Assembly (NCBI GenBank): GCA_002027195.1
Contig: MWJO01000031.1
Span: forward strand, 1 to 64,000
Length of the DNA: 64,000 nt
Direction of reading: 5' to 3'
DNA from: Streptomyces sp. GKU 895
GTDB lineage: Bacteria > Actinomycetota > Actinomycetes > Streptomycetales > Streptomycetaceae
Below, in pieces: positions 36,165-44,413 of this stretch. The position numbers and the translations under genes were made by a program. The notes beneath the pieces were generated by a model. It made no database searches, was not told the DNA's origin, and worked only from the letters and a program-made list of their open reading frames with translations. Every line of letters starts with the position of its first letter. The first letter of the stretch is position 1.

Positions 36165-36370
36165 CAGTACGCCGTGCCGGGGTAGTCCGGGCCGTCGTCA
36201 GGGTCGTAGCCGGGCGGGAAGACACCGGGCGGCGGTTCGGGCAGGGACGCCGCAAGCGACGGGCCCATAGCCTCGATGAAGTCCTGGTCAGCGCCGGACA
36301 CGTCGGCGTACAGGGCGAGTTGGCCAAGCAGTAAGACGGTGCGGGCGAAGTCCTCGCAGTTGGGGCACAT
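36164..36370 (-). CDS. Hypothetical AICE protein, Pro-rich C-terminus
   Basis: 68 aa from ATG 36370 (MCPNCEDFARTVLLLG), with AGGGAGAG at suitable distance; an upstream ATG at 36397 is possible. N-terminal CPNC pair, then helical, then PEPPPGVFPPGYDPDDGPDYPG. Overlaps the DUF2637 start by one base. Function unknown. Confidence 0.68.
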   Translation of the reverse strand: MCPNCEDFARTVLLLGQLALYADVSGADQDFIEAMGPSLAASLPEPPPGVFPPGYDPDDGPDYPGTAY

Positions 36371-36454
36371 GAAGACCGCTCTCCCTTCTTCGGGCATGGA
36401 GGGGGTAGGGACTTGGCGCGGGGCGGCCGCGCCGGCCGTTGGATCGGGGGGTGG

Positions 36455-37828
36455 CTAGTCGGTGATGGGGAGGGGGACGGTCACCAGCCCGGAGCCGTCC
36501 ACAGGCACAGGCGGGGCGTACGGGCGGAAGGGCATGAGCGCCGGGACGTCCGGGGCGAGGTGTGCCGTCTCACGGCACGTGGTCGCAGCATCGGCGATGG
36601 ACAGGTACGGGGTACGGATGCGTGACCAGCCGCCCGAGGTGTCGCCGACGACGGCCAGTCCGGGCAGTTCGGCGGCGATGGCACAGGCCGCGTAGACCGC
36701 CTCGGGGGCGATGTCGCCGAGCGCCATCTTCGCGGAGGCTTCGTCGTTGACGCGGTGGCAGACGCGGCCGGTGAGTTGGGCGCGGAGCATTGTTGCTCCC
36801 TTGCCCAGTTCGGCGCCGAAGCGCTGGCCACAGACCTCCAGGTAGATCCCGGCAGCGCGGCCGAGTTGGGCGAGGCGGATGAGCTGGGTGACCATCTCGT
36901 CCCTCCGCTCCTCCTCCTTGCGCGCGCTGACGAGGAAGAGTTCGGCTACCTCGTCGATGAACAGCACGATGGGAGCGGGGCGTTCGGCTTCCGGCAGACC
37001 CCAGATATCCGAGGTGATCTCTTCTTCCGGGGTGCCGGGGGCGATGCACTGTCGGGCCTTGATCACGTCGTAGCGGTCCTCCATTTCCTTGACGATCACG
37101 GGCAGCAGCTCGGCCGCCTGATCGGGGTCGGTCGCCAGCGCGGAGAACCGGGTGGCGAACGGCGCCAGCTCGACGCCGCGCTTGCAGTCGATGCCGACCA
37201 GGGCGACCGGCTGAGCGGCCAGCTTGGTGAGCAGGTTCCGCAGGTACATGGATTTGCCGGACAGCGTGGCGCCGAGGACGAGTTCGTGCGGGACAGCTCG
37301 GTAGTCACGTACGAACGCGGTGGCGTCCTCCCGTAGGGCCACCGGAACCCGCAGGTGATCAGCAGGAGTCCGGCGGGGCATCCGCACCTTGCGCAGGACG
37401 TCGAAGCCGACGAGCCGCAGTTCGACGACACCGGGCTTTACGTCTCGTACGTACACGGCATGGACGCCCCACGCGTGGCGAAGGCGTTCCGCCGAGGCGG
37501 CGACGTCCGCCGGTTCCTGCCCCGGAGCCAACCGCAACCGGACCCGGAGGCCCGTCGAGGTGGGGCGGATCAGTCCCCGGCGAGGAGGCACGGGCCGTAC
37601 CTCCCGGCGGGTCGTCGCCCTGATGGCCAGGGCCCGCCACCTGGGCGGCTCGACCGTGAGGCCGCAGGCGTCCATGGTCGAGGTGTACGAGGCCAGCAGA
37701 CGTGCCGCCGAGATCGGCAGCCCGACCGTGGACCAGTACGCCGCCGGGTAGGCGTGCCGGGCGTAGGCTGCGCCGCCTATCGCGGTGAGCGACCCGCCCA
37801 GTTCGGCCCACGTCACGAGGTCGCTCAC
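36455..37828 (-). CDS. traB: TraB-type FtsK/SpoIIIE DNA translocase
   Basis: 457 aa from GTG 37828. Two N-terminal hydrophobic stretches at about 10-50, then the FtsK motor: HELVLGATLSGKSMYLRNLL (Walker A, GATLSGKS) and PIVLFIDEVAELFL (Walker B). The C-terminal region (about 380-457) probably binds clt repeats. In AICEs this one protein moves double-stranded DNA between hyphae. Six bases downstream of the SCO3933-family gene and likely controlled by the operator at 38221-38275. Confidence 0.92.
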   Translation of the reverse strand: MSDLVTWAELGGSLTAIGGAAYARHAYPAAYWSTVGLPISAARLLASYTSTMDACGLTVEPPRWRALAIRATTRREVRPVPPRRGLIRPTSTGLRVRLRLAPGQEPADVAASAERLRHAWGVHAVYVRDVKPGVVELRLVGFDVLRKVRMPRRTPADHLRVPVALREDATAFVRDYRAVPHELVLGATLSGKSMYLRNLLTKLAAQPVALVGIDCKRGVELAPFATRFSALATDPDQAAELLPVIVKEMEDRYDVIKARQCIAPGTPEEEITSDIWGLPEAERPAPIVLFIDEVAELFLVSARKEEERRDEMVTQLIRLAQLGRAAGIYLEVCGQRFGAELGKGATMLRAQLTGRVCHRVNDEASAKMALGDIAPEAVYAACAIAAELPGLAVVGDTSGGWSRIRTPYLSIADAATTCRETAHLAPDVPALMPFRPYAPPVPVDGSGLVTVPLPITD

Positions 37829-37833
37829 GTCGA

Positions 37834-38184
37834 TCAGACCGCCTCAGCCAGAGGGAAGGCACCGGGCGCAACGGCGGTGGCTCGGTAGGCGATGCCGTGC
37901 CGCTGCTGCCCGTTGAACACGCTCTCCCAGGGGCGGGCGATCAGCCCCGGAAGCGAGACCGGAGCGCCGACAGTGAGTCCGTCGGTCACGCCGCTCTCGG
38001 GGATGGTGACCTGGATCAGGGACGACTCGCCCTCGTCGATGAAGACGACGCCGACGGTCATCAGCGCCTCACCGCTCACAGCATCCTTGGCGATCTCGCC
38101 GGTCTGCCGGTCGCGCACCTTCGGCGCCGGCGCTTCGGTGAGAAGGATGGTGGCGGACGAGGCGTCAACGCGGATCACACGCAC
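37834..38184 (-). CDS. SCO3933-family regulatory protein
   Basis: 116 aa from GTG 38184, chosen for AAGGAGAA six bases upstream. Beta-rich: VRVIRVDASSATILLTEAPAPKVRDRQTGEIAKDAVSGEALMTVGVVFI. This family regularly sits between traB and a GntR gene in AICEs. Its molecular role is not established. Confidence 0.82.
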   Translation of the reverse strand: MRVIRVDASSATILLTEAPAPKVRDRQTGEIAKDAVSGEALMTVGVVFIDEGESSLIQVTIPESGVTDGLTVGAPVSLPGLIARPWESVFNGQQRHGIAYRATAVAPGAFPLAEAV

Positions 38185-38220
38185 AGGGTTTTCTCCTTCT
38201 GAGTCGATCAACTCGCCACC

Positions 38221-38275
38221 TGACAAGTTGACTTAGCAAGTTCGAAGCTAAGGTTGCTAACTTGACTTGTCAAGT
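38221..38275 (-). promoter_or_regulatory. GntR (KorSA-type) operator overlapping transfer-operon promoter
   Basis: Two 19-bp arms (38222-38239 region and 38253-38271) form an imperfect inverted repeat with TGACAAGTT...AACTTGACTTGTCA character. On the minus strand TTGACA (38273-38268), a 17-bp spacer and TAGCTT (38250-38245) make a good sigma-70-type promoter lying inside it. Repressor binding would block the SCO3933-traB transcript. A similar GTCAACTGGTCAAC element lies at 39062-39077 before the GntR gene. Confidence 0.65.
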
Positions 38276-38307
38276 CGCTATCGAGAGGAACTCGCCCCGG
38301 AGGGCGG

Positions 38308-39036
38308 TCAGTTCAGACGGTAGGTGTCTTCCAGTTCCTGCCGATCAGCAGGAAGGAGCACGTCAGAGACTTGCAGCGCTCGCCCCGAAGCGTCACAGGC
38401 GATCACCAGGACACTCAGCACGGGCACGCCATCCGGCAGTCCAAGCAGCCGCGCGACCTCAGCATCAGGCAGCCGAGCCGACACCCGCTCCGTCACATGA
38501 TCGAAGCGAACCTTCTTCCGCGCTTCCAGGTGCTCGCGCCCGCTGCCGATCAGAGGCTCATCGACCGGCAGCTCTGTTCCATCGACCAGGTCGGCAGGGA
38601 AGTACGAGGTGACCAACTCGACCGGTTCGCCGTCCTCTTCGACAAGGAAACGTCGCACCAGCGCCTTGGCGCTCTGGGGCAGTCCGAGCGCCGAAGCGAC
38701 CCGGGCGGGAACCGGCTCCTCACCGACGCCGATCAAGCGACCCGACGTCATCGTCTCGTCGCGCTCCAGCGCTTCACGCCCTCGGCGGTCCTTCTCGGCG
38801 ACGACCGCCGGCCTACCGCGCACGATCGTGCCGAACCCCTGCCGCGACTCCAGCCAGCCATCCCGCTTGAGCAGCTCCAGTGCCCGCACAACGGTCGGGC
38901 GGGACATCCCGAAGGACTGCACCAGCTGGTTCTCGCTGGGAACACGGGTGCCGGGCGCGTACGTGCCGTCCTCGATGCGACGCTGAATCGTCTGCGCGAG
39001 GCGTACGTACTTCGGTGGCTCCACTTCATACGCCAT
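38308..39036 (-). CDS. GntR-family regulator with UTRA domain (KorSA-like)
   Basis: 242 aa. N-terminal winged HTH (IQRRIEDGTYAPGTRVPSENQLVQSFGMSRPTVVRALELLKRDGWL) and a C-terminal UTRA ligand domain. In pSAM2, KorSA of this family represses replication and transfer. The operators at 39062-39077 and 38221-38275 are close and share TTGAC/GTCAA half-sites, so control of its own gene and of traB is likely. Confidence 0.88.
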   Translation of the reverse strand: MAYEVEPPKYVRLAQTIQRRIEDGTYAPGTRVPSENQLVQSFGMSRPTVVRALELLKRDGWLESRQGFGTIVRGRPAVVAEKDRRGREALERDETMTSGRLIGVGEEPVPARVASALGLPQSAKALVRRFLVEEDGEPVELVTSYFPADLVDGTELPVDEPLIGSGREHLEARKKVRFDHVTERVSARLPDAEVARLLGLPDGVPVLSVLVIACDASGRALQVSDVLLPADRQELEDTYRLN

Positions 39037-39059
39037 GAACGCCGCCCGTCGGGATTGGC

Positions 39060-39080
39060 CAAGTCAACTGGTCAACCAGA
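39060..39080. promoter_or_regulatory. Operator-like repeat before korSA-like gene
   Basis: CAAGTCAACTGGTCAACCAG, 24 bp before the GntR start codon, shares GTCAAC half-sites with 38221-38275. Likely autoregulatory site (inference). Confidence 0.45.
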
Positions 39081-39125
39081 CTATCCCTTAACTCATGGCG
39101 AACGTAATGGGCCCGAGGCACCCCC

Positions 39126-39563
39126 TCAGCTCGGCCAGGCATCGGCCATCACGAAGGCCACGACCGTACCGCCGTGGCGGCTCGGGCCCGCGTGCCACGA
39201 GTCGGCGATGGAGTCGACCAGGAGGAGGCCACGCCCGTGCGCGTCGTTGGCATCCGGTCGACGCATCCGCACATTCGCCGGGAACCCCGGGTTGTGCACC
39301 TCCACACGAAGGGAGTCCCCCTCACGGAACCACTCCACTCGTACGACCCAGGTATCATCCGACCGCCCGTAGAGGATGGCGTTCGTGACTAGTTCGGAGA
39401 TCAGCAGCGCGCAATCGTCGACCGAGCAGGCCGGGTCGTACGGAGCGATGAACTTCCGGAACCAGCGCCGAGCCATCGACACGGAGTCCGGAAGCGGATG
39501 CAAGGTCATCGCCCCGAGGGACTGCCGTCCAGGTCGGCCACGTTCATGGGTACTGTCGCCCAT
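39126..39563 (-). CDS. HATPase_c (RsbW/anti-sigma-like) ATP-binding protein
   Basis: 145 aa from ATG 39563, with AAGGAG upstream. Single Bergerat-fold domain: CALLISELVTNAILYGRSDD (N box), VEVHNPGFP, AHGRGLLLVDSIADSWH (G2 box). Streptomyces hold many such stand-alone kinases of anti-sigma type; the partner is unknown. Six bases after the zinc-finger gene and probably co-transcribed with it. Confidence 0.82.
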   Translation of the reverse strand: MGDSTHERGRPGRQSLGAMTLHPLPDSVSMARRWFRKFIAPYDPACSVDDCALLISELVTNAILYGRSDDTWVVRVEWFREGDSLRVEVHNPGFPANVRMRRPDANDAHGRGLLLVDSIADSWHAGPSRHGGTVVAFVMADAWPS

Positions 39564-39569
39564 CCGTGC

Positions 39570-39743
39570 TCACTCCTTGCCGGTGCCGTCGCAGTCGAGA
39601 CACCGTCGCTTCGATGTGGCACGGGCACGGTCGTTGACGGCGGAGAGTGCCAGCGCGGTACGTGAGCCGACACGCTTCCAGCCACGTCCCCGGCACCCTC
39701 GGCAGGCTAAGTGCGCGTCCTGGTTCGGCCGCTGACTCGTCAC
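39570..39743 (-). CDS. DnaJ-type zinc-finger mini-protein
   Basis: 57 aa from GTG 39743, with GGAAGGGGG upstream. Two CxxCxGxG repeats: ACRGCRGRGWKR near residue 14 and RCLDCDGTGKE at the C-terminus, the DnaJ central zinc-finger motif without a J domain. Similar tiny proteins occur beside HATPase genes in Streptomyces accessory regions. Function unknown. Confidence 0.75.
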   Translation of the reverse strand: MTSQRPNQDAHLACRGCRGRGWKRVGSRTALALSAVNDRARATSKRRCLDCDGTGKE

Positions 39744-39761
39744 ACCGTGCCCCCTTCCGAG

Positions 39762-39803
39762 TAAGTGGCCTTAGCCACTTACTGGATAGTGGCATTAGCC
39801 ACT
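39762..39803. promoter_or_regulatory. Two tandem GntR-type operators
   Basis: TAAGTGGCCTTAGCCACTTA (39762-39781) is a near-perfect palindrome, and TAGTGGCATTAGCCACT (39787-39803) is a second copy 5 bp away. They lie 20-60 bp upstream of the zinc-finger/HATPase operon. The same half-sites occur before the second GntR gene. Confidence 0.72.
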
Positions 39804-39840
39804 CGCGACGTGCAAGCGGTTCGGCGCAACTGATGGTCCA

Positions 39841-40581
39841 TCAGGTGAGCGGGTAGCCCTGCTCGAACGCCCAGCGATGCGGCGGGTACGTGGCCTCGGC
39901 GAACTCCAACGGTCGGTCCTGTAGGTCGAATACGACGTGGTGAACGATCAACACCGCCGACCCAGCCGCCAACTTCAGATCCGCCGCCTCTTCGTCCGTG
40001 GCCGCCCGCGCACACATGCGGTCCTCCGCGTAACTACCTTGGCGGCCCGTCATGTTCTCGACGTACATCAGGGTGCCCTCCTGGATCCGCTCAGGATCGA
40101 GGAGCTTCGGTGCCTTCTGACCGACATCGGGAGCGAACCACGAGGTCGACAGCGTGATAGGCCCGTCCTGGTTGTTCGTGATACGTCGGCGGTGCGCCGC
40201 CCGTCGATCCTTGACCAGGCCCAGCGCCTCAGCAACATGATCCGGCGCGTCAAGCCAGCCGGCCGACGTGATGACCGCGTACTCACCAGGGGTGTAGATC
40301 TTCCCTGTCTGCCGAGCACGCCCGTACAACTCCCGCGCCCGCCGGTTCACTTCGAGACTCCGCACGTAAGTGCCGGACCCCTGCCGCTTCTCGACCAGGC
40401 CCTGATGGCTCAGCGCCTCCAGCGAACGAGCCGCCGTCGGCCTGGATACCTTCCAGTCTGCGGCGAGTTGCCGTTCCGACGGCACCTCGTCACCAGGCCG
40501 TAGGTCTCCCCGCAGGATCTGGTCCCGGATGAAGTGTGCGATCTGGAGATACTTCGGCTGAGCCTCCTCGATCTGAGGCAT
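39841..40581 (-). CDS. GntR-family regulator with UTRA domain, second copy
   Basis: 246 aa. HTH: FIRDQILRGDLRPGDEVPSERQLAADWKVSRPTAARSLEALSHQGLVEKRQGSGTYV; then a UTRA domain ending PHRWAFEQGYPL. Different from the first GntR in sequence and operator. AGTGGC half-sites flank it on both sides, so it probably represses itself, the zinc-finger/HATPase operon, and perhaps the divergent DUF1152 gene. Confidence 0.88.
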   Translation of the reverse strand: MPQIEEAQPKYLQIAHFIRDQILRGDLRPGDEVPSERQLAADWKVSRPTAARSLEALSHQGLVEKRQGSGTYVRSLEVNRRARELYGRARQTGKIYTPGEYAVITSAGWLDAPDHVAEALGLVKDRRAAHRRRITNNQDGPITLSTSWFAPDVGQKAPKLLDPERIQEGTLMYVENMTGRQGSYAEDRMCARAATDEEAADLKLAAGSAVLIVHHVVFDLQDRPLEFAEATYPPHRWAFEQGYPLT

Positions 40582-40597
40582 GCCCCCTCCTTGTCCA

Positions 40598-40636
40598 AGT
40601 GGCTATGGCCTCTAGCCACTATAGGGTGAGTGGCAA
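40598..40636. promoter_or_regulatory. Spaced GntR operator between divergent genes
   Basis: AGTGGCTA (40598-40605), 7-bp spacer, TAGCCACT (40613-40620), plus one more half-site AGTGGCAA (40629-40636). It lies 17 bp before the GntR start and 26-64 bp before the DUF1152 start, so one site could serve both promoters. Confidence 0.65.
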
Positions 40637-40661
40637 ATGGTCGACCCCGTACGCTGTCGGC

Positions 40662-41747
40662 ATGACGCGGTTGATCGTCGCAGCAGGAGGAGGGGGCGAC
40701 GCTGTCGCCGCCGCAATGCTTGACGCCGCTCTGTACGGCGACGAGGACCAGGCGGTGATCCTCACGTACGCGTGGGACCGCTTGCTCGTCGATCCGGTAC
40801 CAGGGCCGCGGGGTCCGGATAACTTCACGGGGCTTGAGCAGCTGACCCCCGCGGTTTGGACGGTGCCGGCGGCCGCCCGCCCGATCGCTCCAGCAGGTTC
40901 CACACTCCCCCGGCTCGCGGCAGAGCTCCCGCACACCTTCGCCCTCCTCGACCCGCATCACGGTGCCGAGGGCGTCACCCGGCAACTCGAAGAGCTCGTG
41001 AGCCACCTTGCACCGGCCTCCATCGACGTCCTGGACGTGGGCGGTGACATCCTGGCCCGCGGCGACGAGCCGACCCTGAAGAGCCCGCTAGCCGATGCCC
41101 TCACCCTCGCGGCATGCTGCCAAGTGAACGCCCCAGTACGGCTCTTGGTCGCCGGCCCCGGATTGGATGGAGAGCTGCCGCTTGACTACGTACGCGGCAT
41201 GCTCGGCCCTCTCGTCCACACCTTCACTGTGAAGGACGCCAAGTCGATCAGCTCAGTCCTGGAATGGCACCCCTCCGAGGCGACCGGAATGCTCGCGGCG
41301 GCAGCCCGAGGCGTACGCGGTACGTGCGAAATTCGAGACGCAGGCATGCCGGTATCCCTCACGGACGAGGGACCAACGGTCCATCAGGTCGACCTCGACG
41401 AGGCGTTGAGCCGGAACGAACTGGCCCGTGCAGTCTTGACGACGGAGAGCCTGGACGAGGTAGAGGCCCACAGCCGCGAGATCTGCGGCTACTCAGAGAT
41501 CGACTACGAGCGCAACAAAGCCGTGTGGCTGAAGGACCAGGCAGAAGCGGGGCTCTACGCCGAGTCCGTTCTGTCACAGCTCGCCGAGTTCGAGACCGAA
41601 GCCCGAGAGCGCGGCATCACTCACACGACGTTTCGCCATCTCACGGAAGTCCTGAGTCTCAGCGGCTCCCAACGCGACAGTCTGCGCCAGCTACTCATCA
41701 CCAACCGCCCGGAGCAGTACGAAGCGCCTCTGTGGCGGATCAGATGA
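40662..41747 (+). CDS. DUF1152 family protein
   Basis: 361 aa from ATG 40662. N-terminal glycine loop TRLIVAAGGGGDAVAAAMLDAAL resembling a nucleotide-binding turn, then VLDVGGDILARGDEPTLKSPLADALTLAACCQ and a C-terminal helical part. DUF1152 proteins are widespread in Streptomyces with no proven function. Overlaps the next gene by ATGA, so the two products probably act together. Confidence 0.72.
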   Translation: MTRLIVAAGGGGDAVAAAMLDAALYGDEDQAVILTYAWDRLLVDPVPGPRGPDNFTGLEQLTPAVWTVPAAARPIAPAGSTLPRLAAELPHTFALLDPHHGAEGVTRQLEELVSHLAPASIDVLDVGGDILARGDEPTLKSPLADALTLAACCQVNAPVRLLVAGPGLDGELPLDYVRGMLGPLVHTFTVKDAKSISSVLEWHPSEATGMLAAAARGVRGTCEIRDAGMPVSLTDEGPTVHQVDLDEALSRNELARAVLTTESLDEVEAHSREICGYSEIDYERNKAVWLKDQAEAGLYAESVLSQLAEFETEARERGITHTTFRHLTEVLSLSGSQRDSLRQLLITNRPEQYEAPLWRIR

Positions 41748-42523
41748 CAGACACCCACGACCTTCCGCCCCGTGATGCTCTCCCCGCCCCGCACGAGACG
41801 CTCACCCAAACCAACTGGTCCGGCCTGGAGCACGCTTACGGACCGGCCGACGACGTACCCAAAATGCTGGTCGCGCTCCTGGACACGAACCAGGCGGTGA
41901 GGTCCAAAGCGCTGGACCACATCCATCAAGTCGTGCACCACCAGAACACTCTCTACGAGGCGACAGTGCCTGCGGCCCTGTACGTGGCCGCGATCCTTTC
42001 CGACCCACGGACGACGTGCTCCGTTGACAAGGACCGCTGGTCCTTCCCAGGCAACATGCGCGCCGAACTACTGCGCTGGATCAACTCGATCGCCGACGAG
42101 GTTACTGACGTGGCCGAGGCCGACGGCATCAAGCACGGATTCCCTCTTGACGACTATCCGCCTGCTGTAGCCGTGCGTGACATGCGACCGTTGCTCTTCT
42201 CAGCCGCCGTCGCGTACACCGATGACAGCGACCGTCATGTACGCGAAGCGGCCATCGCAGCATGCATCCCTCTCCTGGACGATCCCCAGGTGCGCCACCA
42301 CCGAGCGACGTTGGTCCCCCTGATCCGAGAGATCCTCGGAACCAGCGAACTGTGGCAGTACCGGGAGCGAGCCATCGACACTCTTGACGCATGGGGCGAG
42401 GACTCCACGGGTCTCGAAGGCCAGCACGACCCCTTCTGGTTCTGCAACTCCACCTCGGTACCAGACCACCGCAAGCGGTATCCGGGCGCTGACGCGGGTT
42501 GCAGCGAAGAACCGCCGTTCTAG
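41744..42523 (+). CDS. HEAT-repeat-like hypothetical protein
   Basis: 259 aa, mostly helical. Segments such as DVPKMLVALLDTNQAVRSKALDHIHQVVHHQ and DSDRHVREAAIAACIPLLDDPQVRHHRATLVPLIREIL resemble HEAT/ARM repeats used for protein contacts. ATG overlaps the DUF1152 stop. Similar genes appear near immunity or toxin loci in other actinobacteria, but nothing here proves that role. Confidence 0.68.
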   Translation: MTDTHDLPPRDALPAPHETLTQTNWSGLEHAYGPADDVPKMLVALLDTNQAVRSKALDHIHQVVHHQNTLYEATVPAALYVAAILSDPRTTCSVDKDRWSFPGNMRAELLRWINSIADEVTDVAEADGIKHGFPLDDYPPAVAVRDMRPLLFSAAVAYTDDSDRHVREAAIAACIPLLDDPQVRHHRATLVPLIREILGTSELWQYRERAIDTLDAWGEDSTGLEGQHDPFWFCNSTSVPDHRKRYPGADAGCSEEPPF

Positions 42524-42866
42524 CTGGCCTGCTGCACGATCCCGAACGCTTCCGATAGCTGAGTAACAACCTTCTTTACGGGTTCAAGGCGGCTCGCTCC
42601 GCTCCCCGCGCGCGGCACGGCCCCCGGCCGGGCCTGCGCTCCTGTCTCCGCCCCGCTCCAGCCCGGCCGGCGCCCGTGCCGCGCTCAAAGCATGCAGCCG
42701 CCTGGCCTTAGAGAAGGGGCACGTCGTGGCTGGGACGGTCGGCTCCACGGCTTTAGAGGTCGTTCTCTTTCCGAACCTCATGTGCGGATTTCGCTGGTCA
42801 GACATGGGGTTGGCGCCGTCACGGAAGTCTCGACTCGTTGCCGGTCGGGATCGTGAGGGGTGGCGG
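42524..42866. other. Intergenic region without clear gene
   Basis: About 340 bp. The stretch 42590-42720 is extremely GC-rich with CCCCGCGCGCGGCACGG-like self-complementary pieces, followed by a weak ORF leading into the next gene. No strong start signal or terminator seen. Confidence 0.4.
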
Positions 42867-43385
42867 ATGCCGTCGATGCGGGCGGTTCTGGAAGAGCGGC
42901 GCAGGGCCGCGGCAGTGCGCGTGGAGGAACTCGAGGCCGAACTGGTGCGGCTGCAGACGGACTTGGCGGACGCGGAAGAGGTACTCAGGCGCCGGGTGAT
43001 CGGCCTGGAGCAGTATCTGGAGGCTCTGGCCGAGGACGAAGCGCCCGCCGTGGTGGCTGTCGGCTCGTCACGGAAAAGGCCGACCGGGCCGCGCCGCGCG
43101 GTGCCGCACCGGGAGAACGCAGCCGGTGTCGAGGACCTGTCCGTGGACTACCAGGCGTTGATGGCCGCCGCCCTGGACGCGGGAGCCGAGGGGCTGGGCG
43201 CCCGGCGGGCGGCGGTGGTGCTGGGCTGGGACAGCGCGTCCGTCTCCCGGGTCGAGGGAGCACGGGCTCGGCTGAAAAGGCTGGTGGAACGGGGCTGGCT
43301 GGTCGAGGAGAAGCCGGGCCAGTTCATGCTGTCCGCGCGGGAGCAGGACGCTCCTGATATCGGGCGGCCAGACGGCGGCTCATGA
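42867..43385 (+). CDS. Coiled-coil hypothetical protein
   Basis: 172 aa from ATG 42867 (MPSMRAVLEERRRAAAVRVEELEAELVRLQTDLADAEEVLRRR). N-terminal coiled coil, Arg-rich linker, and a C-terminal winged-HTH-like part (AAVVLGWDSASVSRVEGARARLKRLVERGWLVEEKPG). An earlier in-frame start at 42726 is less likely. Its 3' end overlaps the convergent transposase by 62 bp, suggesting the IS landed at or near its end. Confidence 0.6.
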   Translation: MPSMRAVLEERRRAAAVRVEELEAELVRLQTDLADAEEVLRRRVIGLEQYLEALAEDEAPAVVAVGSSRKRPTGPRRAVPHRENAAGVEDLSVDYQALMAAALDAGAEGLGARRAAVVLGWDSASVSRVEGARARLKRLVERGWLVEEKPGQFMLSAREQDAPDIGRPDGGS

Positions 43386-44238
43386 GTGTGGTCATCGACC
43401 ACCGGATGACGGCTTCGCTGGTGTCGGTGCGTCGCTCGTAGTCACGGACCAGGCGTCGGCTGCGCAGGAACCAGGCAAAGGATCTTTCCACCACCCATCG
43501 GCGGGGCAGCACCTCGAAGCCGCTGGCGCCGTCGCTTCGGCGGACCACGTCGACAACGAGTCCGAGGTGCTGGGCAGCCCAGTCCTGGAGGTGGCCGCAG
43601 TAGCCGCCGTCGGCCCAGATCCGCGAAAGCCGCCGGAAGTGCTTCTTTGCCGCGGGCAGCAGGATGCGGGCGGCGTCCCGGTCGGTCGTGGACGCCGGCG
43701 TGACCAGCACGTCCAGCAGGAGTCCGAGGGTGTCGGTGAGCAGGTGCCGCTTGCGTCCGTTGATCTTCTTCCCCGCGTCGTATCCCCGTGAAGCGAAGGA
43801 AACAGTGGCGTCCGCCTTCACTGACTGCGAGTCCACGACCGCCGCACTCGCCTCCTCTTCACGGTCCTCCGCCGCACGGACAGCCCCGCGCAGACGGTCG
43901 TGCAGCTCGGCCACCAGGCCCGCGTCCCGCCAGCGGGCGAAGAAGGCATACACACGAGGCCAGGGCGGGAAGTCCGCGGGCATCACCCGCCACTTGATGC
44001 CGTTGTCGACGAGATAGCGCACCGCGTCGATCATCTGCCGCTGGCAGTAGCCCTCCGGCCGCCCACCCCGGCCCGCCATCCACCCCGGCATGGGCAGCAG
44101 ATCCCGCACCAGGGCCCATTCGGCATCGCTCATGTCCGAGCCGTAGCGCGGTCGGCGGCCGGGCCGGTCGGCCGCGTTCCCGAACCTGTGGGCGAGACAG
44201 TCACACCCCAGAGTGGCTGGACTGGACCCGGCAACCAT
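43324..44238 (-). CDS. IS5-family transposase
   Basis: About 304 aa from ATG 44238 (ATG 44133, MSDAEWALV, is an alternative). DUF4096-type N-terminus (MSDAEWALVRDLLPMPGWMAGRGGRPEGYCQRQMIDAVRYLVDNGIKWRVMPADFPPWPRVYAFFARW), then DDE residues in VVDSQSVKADAT, DTLGLLLDVLVTPAS...RIWADGGYCGH and VERSFAWFLRSRRLVRDYER. The terminal repeats of the IS were not identified with confidence. Confidence 0.88.
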   Translation of the reverse strand: MVAGSSPATLGCDCLAHRFGNAADRPGRRPRYGSDMSDAEWALVRDLLPMPGWMAGRGGRPEGYCQRQMIDAVRYLVDNGIKWRVMPADFPPWPRVYAFFARWRDAGLVAELHDRLRGAVRAAEDREEEASAAVVDSQSVKADATVSFASRGYDAGKKINGRKRHLLTDTLGLLLDVLVTPASTTDRDAARILLPAAKKHFRRLSRIWADGGYCGHLQDWAAQHLGLVVDVVRRSDGASGFEVLPRRWVVERSFAWFLRSRRLVRDYERRTDTSEAVIRWSMTTLMSRRLAARYQERPAPARTA

Positions 44239-44260
44239 GACCACGCGACACTTCGACAAC

Positions 44261-44313
44261 AGGGCCTCTTGCTTCTCGCTGGACTCAACAACCGCGAGAT
44301 ACCAAGAGGCCCT
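44261..44313. repeat. 11-bp inverted repeat behind transposase
   Basis: AGGGCCTCTTG (44261-44271) and CAAGAGGCCCT (44303-44313), 31 bp apart. Perhaps an IS end or a transcript hairpin. Confidence 0.5.
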
Positions 44314-44413
44314 TCCTCCATGCCCCGGCATCGGCCAACTCACCCGAACCAGCACCCTGTTCGAACCCGATCGACTCCACGAACGGATAGAGAACGGCCA
44401 GTTACGGAGCCAC

